Part shown: positions 58,880 to 59,824 of the stretch, piece by piece
Layout of the letters: each line of letters opens with the position of its first letter
Position numbering within the stretch: the stretch's first letter is position 1
From: Candidatus Peregrinibacteria bacterium
Lineage (GTDB): Bacteria > Patescibacteriota > Gracilibacteria > Peribacterales > Peribacteraceae
Direction: 5' to 3'
DNA: 59,824 nucleotides
NCBI GenBank assembly: GCA_016186175.1
Contig: JACPMB010000008.1
Location: 1-59,824 of the forward strand
The notes under the pieces: generated by a model
Told to the model about the DNA's origin: nothing
Seen by the model: only the letters and a program-made list of their open reading frames with translations
Database searches by the model: none
Made by a program: the position numbers and the translations under genes

Positions 58880-59824
58880 TCAGCTATTCCTGTTCATTGA
58901 ACTTCGCATATGTTTTCTCCTTTTCCTCATCCAGGCCACTGCTCCGGATGCTGCTCCGGCAATCATGATCGCGAGCATTCCCGGGCCTGTTTTTCCTGCT
59001 GGAGCGCGCCCTGATGTTGCGGATCTTCCGGTTTGCGCGTTGTACGGAGTAACTTGCGAATCAATCGCGATCGCCCGTGTTCCCATTCGGCCAGACTGAT
59101 CGCAATCGCCGCCATAGCAGGTTCCGTCAGGTTCAAGGAGACCGGCGAACATTCTGCTCGCGGCGCCGTAGAGAACTTTAGTTTCTGGAATCGCGATGTC
59201 CGGCGGATGCAAGCTGGCGCTTCGCAGGCGGCAGTCAATATCCGAGTCGCACACGCCAGTGCCGGGGCCGGGCATAGCGACGCACGAGCCGAACCGGCAC
59301 TCTCCGTGAGTTTTGGCGCAATCAGCGTCTTTGCCGCAAAGATTCGAGCCCGCGCCGGGGCGCATGACGCAGGAGTTGCGGAAGCACTCGAGGTGCCGGC
59401 CCCTGGCGCACTCAGCGTCGGTCGAGCACTGATTGAAGCCGGCTCCGGCGCCCGCCGCGCAAATATCTCCGAGGCACACCGTGTGAACGGCACTGCAATC
59501 GCCGTCCTGACCGCACAGATCGCGGCCGGGGCCGCTGAGAAGGCGGCAGGCGCTCATTATGCATTCCAGATGACGGTTTTTTGAGCAGTCCGAGTTGCTG
59601 TTGCATTGATTCGCGCCAGGACCGGCTTTAATTCTGCATTGCCTGTCCGAGTCGCATTCCGCGTGGGTTGCCGGCGGCGGGAAAATCAGCGGAGAACCGG
59701 CGGATGAATCCGAGAAGTTTATATTCGGAACGGAATAGGATTGTGACTGGCGAGAAATAGAACTTACAGATGCTCCAACACCACCACCTTTTCCTCTTCT
59801 TCTTCCTCCTCCTCCACTTCCTCC
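58880..59824 (-). CDS. cysteine-rich repeat surface protein (5' end outside window)
   Basis: The frame is open to the right edge, so the N-terminus is missing; 314 residues remain. It begins with a Gly/Arg-rich stretch (GGSGGGGRRRGKGGG). About five ~35-residue cysteine-rich units follow, of the form C-x-x-D-x-D/E-C-...-H-x-x-C-...-C-x-x-x-P/A-G-x-G (for example NLCGKDADCAKTHGECRFGS). The C-terminus has one membrane helix (GMLAIMIAGAASGAVAWM) and a basic tail (RKRRKHMRSS). The cysteines are probably disulphide-bonded outside the cell. It lies just upstream of the LPQTG protein on the same strand and may share its operon. A Met at 59557 is internal, not the start. Confidence 0.65.
   Translation of the reverse strand, partial: GGSGGGGRRRGKGGGVGASVSSISRQSQSYSVPNINFSDSSAGSPLIFPPPATHAECDSDRQCRIKAGPGANQCNSNSDCSKNRHLECIMSACRLLSGPGRDLCGQDGDCSAVHTVCLGDICAAGAGAGFNQCSTDAECARGRHLECFRNSCVMRPGAGSNLCGKDADCAKTHGECRFGSCVAMPGPGTGVCDSDIDCRLRSASLHPPDIAIPETKVLYGAASRMFAGLLEPDGTCYGGDCDQSGRMGTRAIAIDSQVTPYNAQTGRSATSGRAPAGKTGPGMLAIMIAGAASGAVAWMRKRRKHMRSSMNRNS

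Overview
This window looks like the chromosome of a Candidate Phyla Radiation bacterium, most like the Peribacteria/Peregrinibacteria group. That placement is an inference. It rests on moderate to high GC, compact mixed-strand gene order, many secreted S-layer-homology and low-complexity surface proteins, genes with almost no Shine-Dalgarno sequences, and housekeeping genes scattered out of their usual operons. TGA acts as a normal stop (argS-island genes, lepA, the helicase remnant), so this is not a UGA-recoded Gracilibacteria/Absconditabacteria genome.

Region 1 (1-10.4 kb) is accessory. A truncated transposase is followed by a visibly AT-richer island. It holds a divergent class I aminotransferase facing argS, an ArgE/DapE-type M20 amidohydrolase, a protein I do not recognise, and a threonine-synthase-like PLP enzyme. 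Next come a frameshifted large serine recombinase, a helicase remnant made of two different helicase pieces, a Fic-domain gene convergent with a 61-codon gene carrying an antitoxin-like motif, and an array of degenerate ~34-bp repeats.

Region 2 (10.4-20 kb) is a secreted-protein locus. It has an SLH-anchored protein, a proline-rich secreted protein, and three fibre-like proteins that share one homologous module. The last is a ~1,560-residue protein with two seven-bladed Kelch-like propellers and a C-terminal domain resembling self-processing tail-appendage domains. I regard this locus and the argS/PLP island as the two best candidates for something undescribed.

Region 3 (20-26.4 kb) is central carbon metabolism: transketolase, a C39-like peptidase, an FSA-type transaldolase and 6-phosphogluconate dehydrogenase, then a Cas4/RecB-like nuclease with no CRISPR nearby. 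Region 4 (26.4-60 kb) is mostly core genes. These are the envelope and division genes (YkuD, rsmH, ftsL-like, DivIC-like, murC, murJ, lepB, secE, aquaporin), translation genes (pyrH/frr, SpoU, lepA, rpmA, pth and tRNAs Ser-GCT, Arg-TCT, Pro-TGG, fMet-CAT), purine and B6 synthesis (purQ, purL, pdxS, pdxT), pyk, priA and nusG. A RelE-type toxin-antitoxin pair also lies here. Region 4 ends with further surface proteins, including an LPQTG-type protein and a cysteine-rich protein that is cut by the window edge.

Two themes recur. Many starts sit 5-9 nt after a TANNNT hexamer with no ribosome-binding site, which suggests widespread leaderless transcription. Short repeats also lie next to tRNA 3' ends, between genes, and apparently inside loops of lepA, purL, murC and transketolase.
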